Source: VXOI01 sp965261945 | GTDB lineage: Bacteria > Chloroflexota > Dehalococcoidia > Lucifugimonadales > UBA3495 | Direction: 5' to 3' | Length of the DNA: 64,000 nt | Assembly (NCBI GenBank): GCA_965261945.1 | Contig: CBDHEF010000001.1 | Coordinates: 248,001-312,000 of the forward strand | Shown here: positions 62,108 through 64,000 of the stretch, piece after piece | How the letters are laid out: each line of letters opens with the position of its first letter | Position numbering within the stretch: the first letter of the stretch is position 1 | Made by a program: the position numbers and the translations under genes | The notes under the pieces: model-generated | The model's input: the letters and a program-made list of their open reading frames with translations, nothing else | The model's database searches: none | Told to the model about the DNA's origin: nothing

Positions 62108-62137
62108 AGTGTAGCGCGGGGCGGCGGCGGTTGTCAA
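62108..62137 (-). promoter_or_regulatory. Promoter of the leader peptide-moeB-cysM operon
   Basis: On the minus strand TTGACA (62137-62132) and TACACT (62113-62108) are 18 bp apart. The promoter begins 20 bp after the restriction-endonuclease stop. Confidence 0.75.
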
Positions 62138-62156
62138 GGCGGGCTAGAGGCGGTAT

Positions 62157-63356
62157 TCAGATGACGCGCACTTCTTCAATCATTTCTGCCAGAGTCATTA
62201 TTTGCGGGCGTACTGATTGCGGATACCTGTTATGCAATGACTGAGGCACAACAAGACGCACACCAGCATCACGCATTTGAGCAAACTGTTGCTTCGATAC
62301 ACCCTCTTGGAGAGTCAACAGGTGCTTGACTGAAATGCGGCCAGCTTCTTCAAGAATCTGACGCCATCGTTCTTTTACTGTCGTCTTGACGGCAAGCATC
62401 CTAAGCCGGGCATCGGGGTGAGCCAGATTGTTATATGCTTCTTGAGACGGGAAAATGAAATCCGGTCTGTTGCCAGCTTCGGTACGCGCCTGAAATTCGC
62501 AGTTGATACCTTCCTCGTCAAATATAGTTTTCAGATGAAGTTCCAAAGACCGCCCCGAACGGGCTTTGCGTCTTTGCAATATCGTATTGGCTCTGTCCAC
62601 AAAGGCGTCTATCGAGTCAAAGCCATTCTGAATTGCTGGCGTTTCGATGGCGTGTTCTGCGCTTCTAAATACGTCGTACTCGCAATCTCTTCGTTGTATC
62701 AAGCGAGAGTCCACTGGCAGTTGGTTGTATCCGTGTAACGAAATCGCTTTGTCAATCACCTCTTGGGGTGTAGGAAATCGGTCAGGCCATTCGGCTGTGA
62801 CTTGCTCAGGGGTGAGCCAACATCCGCCCTGTGTTATCTGGTCAAGGATAACCATTTGGGCCATACCCGCTGTAACCCAGCACCTAGGCAATCCGGGTTC
62901 TACCGAGCCAGCAAATGCTTCAACAACATCTTCTTCTTGCACATCTCGGCATACCCAGTAGCGGCATTTCCTAGTGCCATTCTCACCAGTGAAAAAGAGT
63001 AGTGCTATCGCTCCAGTGTTCTCTGGATCCAGTAGCGGCGATTCTATCCCTCCAAGACCAGTGATGCGAGTTTCGTTACGGGTTCCATCCCGTAGTCGAT
63101 TGTTGTACCAGATTATATTTGCGTGAGCTGTATGTTCATGCGAAACCGAAATGATCCGGAATCCTACTCTAGGATTCTCTTGGGCTGGGTCGTGTAGCTT
63201 TGGGAAAATTTGGAAGGCATCGGCATTGGGAATATAAGGACCCGCCTGATGAGACCCAGTGGCTTGCGTATCATTCCCGCTCAATCTTTTTACGTACCAA
63301 TATCCTCCCAATTCTTGACATTGATTGATCCATTCAGATAATCGAGCTGCTGGCAT
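62157..63356 (-). CDS. EcoRII-family type II restriction endonuclease
   Basis: 399 residues from ATG 63356 (GAGG 8 nt upstream; ATG 63362 or 63395 possible). The C-terminal catalytic part RRKARSGRSLELHLKTIFDE, NRPDFIFPSQEAYNNLAHPD and LAVKTTVKERWRQILEEAGR, then KHLLTLQEGVSKQQFAQMRD, is the EcoRII catalytic domain (PD...K core with KTTxKERWRQ). The N-terminal half corresponds to the EcoRII effector-binding domain by size. EcoRII cuts at CCWGG; here that specificity is inferred from the vsr and dcm neighbours. It overlaps vsr. Base composition is more AT-rich than upstream genes, suggesting horizontal transfer. Confidence 0.88.
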   Translation of the reverse strand: MPAARLSEWINQCQELGGYWYVKRLSGNDTQATGSHQAGPYIPNADAFQIFPKLHDPAQENPRVGFRIISVSHEHTAHANIIWYNNRLRDGTRNETRITGLGGIESPLLDPENTGAIALLFFTGENGTRKCRYWVCRDVQEEDVVEAFAGSVEPGLPRCWVTAGMAQMVILDQITQGGCWLTPEQVTAEWPDRFPTPQEVIDKAISLHGYNQLPVDSRLIQRRDCEYDVFRSAEHAIETPAIQNGFDSIDAFVDRANTILQRRKARSGRSLELHLKTIFDEEGINCEFQARTEAGNRPDFIFPSQEAYNNLAHPDARLRMLAVKTTVKERWRQILEEAGRISVKHLLTLQEGVSKQQFAQMRDAGVRLVVPQSLHNRYPQSVRPQIMTLAEMIEEVRVI

Positions 63357-63810
63357 CCTCATTTCCTCGCATAACGCACAGCTTTTCAGATCCACGTAAC
63401 CATTCGATTACAGTGTCTATCACGTAGTTTGGTCGTAACCGCAGACGGCCTCGCAACGAACACTCCCAAATAGTACAGATACGCCACCCTGATCCAAGGA
63501 GTGTAGCACTTGCTTCTTGGTCACGTTGCTTGTTGTCGCCAATTTTGTTAGCCCAAAACTCCGGGCGTGTTGAAGGCCACTTGAACAGGTGACAATCATG
63601 ACCGTGCCAGAAACACCCATGAACGAAAACCACCGCCCGATAACGGGGTAACACGATGTCTGGCGTACCTGGCAAATCCCGCCGATGCAGGCGGTAGCGT
63701 AACCCGGCGGCGTGCAAAGCCTTGCGTATTCTGATTTCGTGCTGGGTGTTCTTGGAACGGATGCCCGACATCATCCGGCTGCGTACCATCGGAGCCACAA
63801 TATCGGCCAT
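63334..63810 (-). CDS. vsr: Very short patch repair endonuclease
   Basis: 158 residues. SRMMSGIRSKNTQHEIRIRK, ALHAAGLRYRLHRRDLPGTP, DIVLPRYRAVVFVHGCFWHG and HDCHLFKWPSTRPEFWANKI are the Vsr signatures: Asp in PDIVLPRY, the zinc-bound Cys/His set and the FVHGCFWH strand. Vsr nicks 5' to T in T:G mismatches at dcm-type sites (from 5-methylcytosine deamination). It ends inside the endonuclease gene and begins 13 bp after the methyltransferase stop. Confidence 0.93.
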   Translation of the reverse strand: MADIVAPMVRSRMMSGIRSKNTQHEIRIRKALHAAGLRYRLHRRDLPGTPDIVLPRYRAVVFVHGCFWHGHDCHLFKWPSTRPEFWANKIGDNKQRDQEASATLLGSGWRICTIWECSLRGRLRLRPNYVIDTVIEWLRGSEKLCVMRGNEDASSSII

Positions 63811-63823
63811 TTGCTTCCCTCAG

Positions 63824-64000
63824 CTAGATTATACGGGGTTTCATGTATTCCGCTACTACCTTGACTGCCGGGACTACCACAGCGTTGCCGAATTGCCGAT
63901 AGGCTTGGGTATCGGACACCGGAATCTGGAATAGGGATTCCGACGGCTCGTCAAAACCCATTAGGCGGGCGCACTCCCTAGGAGTCAAGCGCCGTGGAAG
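63824..64000 (-). CDS. DNA (cytosine-5) methyltransferase, C-terminal part only (Dcm/EcoRII-type)
   Basis: 58 codons at the window edge. RRLTPRECARLMGFDEPSES, then QAYRQFGNAVVVPAVKVVAE is the last conserved block (motif X region) of C5-methyltransferases. With vsr and the EcoRII-type endonuclease it completes a three-gene M-V-R operon on the minus strand. The start, catalytic PCQ and target-recognition regions lie outside the window. Confidence 0.9.
   Translation of the reverse strand, partial: LPRRLTPRECARLMGFDEPSESLFQIPVSDTQAYRQFGNAVVVPAVKVVAEYMKPRII

Overview
The window looks like a chromosome fragment of a high-GC, uncultured Chloroflexota bacterium, most likely Dehalococcoidia / SAR202-like. 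Three things point there: the character of the 16S rRNA gene, the fact that it stands alone rather than in a 16S-23S-5S operon, and several flavin/F420-dependent luciferase-family (LLM) oxidoreductases among SDR, aldo/keto reductase, VOC and thiolase genes. This lineage call is inference; no database search was run.

Layout. 1-9.2 kb: accessory oxidoreductases (Fe-ADH fragment, two LLM proteins, aldo/keto reductase, two SDRs, VOC, alpha/beta hydrolase) interleaved with toxin-antitoxin genes, several broken. 9.2-11.7 kb: a decayed HEPN/MNT module carrying a small insertion, then a J-domain protein followed in frame, after a stop, by an orphaned TagO/VasI-like domain. 11.67-13.6 kb: a free-standing 16S rRNA unit with its own promoter, processing stem and terminator. 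13.7-18.1 kb: a heme-monooxygenase-like protein and a complete TRAP transporter (dctM, dctQ, dctP). 18.3-24.6 kb: thiL-tsaE-tsaB, a saccharopine-dehydrogenase-like enzyme, ndk, rsfS and a lipoprotein. 24.8-32.4 kb: glutamate synthase gltB-gltD and pyruvate kinase. 33-39.3 kb: a decayed ParE/RelE-type module, an intact VapBC pair, a 150-bp MITE-like element, a DUF35-thiolase pair and an intact HicAB pair. 39.3-47 kb: a phosphodiesterase/M20 peptidase pair, a repeat-bearing HExxH lipoprotein, RidA and Nudix proteins. 47-57.6 kb: core genes gyrB, rpsT and lexA, and the nusA-ylxR-infB-rbfA-truB operon. 57.8-62.1 kb: cobQ, then cysM and moeB. 62.1-64 kb: an EcoRII-type restriction system (endonuclease, Vsr, partial Dcm), locally lower in GC.

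The most striking signal lies upstream of moeB-cysM. A near-consensus promoter drives a nearly leaderless 17-codon peptide with four alternating cysteines. It is followed by mutually exclusive antiterminator and terminator pairings ending in a T run. This has the architecture of a ribosome-mediated cysteine attenuator controlling a CysM/MoeB cysteine-synthesis operon.

A second theme is decay of toxin-antitoxin genes. Four separate toxin-like genes carry frame-destroying lesions, one of them an exact 14-bp tandem duplication, while the neighbouring housekeeping genes are intact. A third theme is small repeats: three dispersed palindrome families, a 150-bp element with 20-bp terminal inverted repeats and a 6-bp target duplication, and a 125-bp element flanked by 10-bp direct repeats.

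No tRNA, CRISPR array, origin or complete transposase was found.
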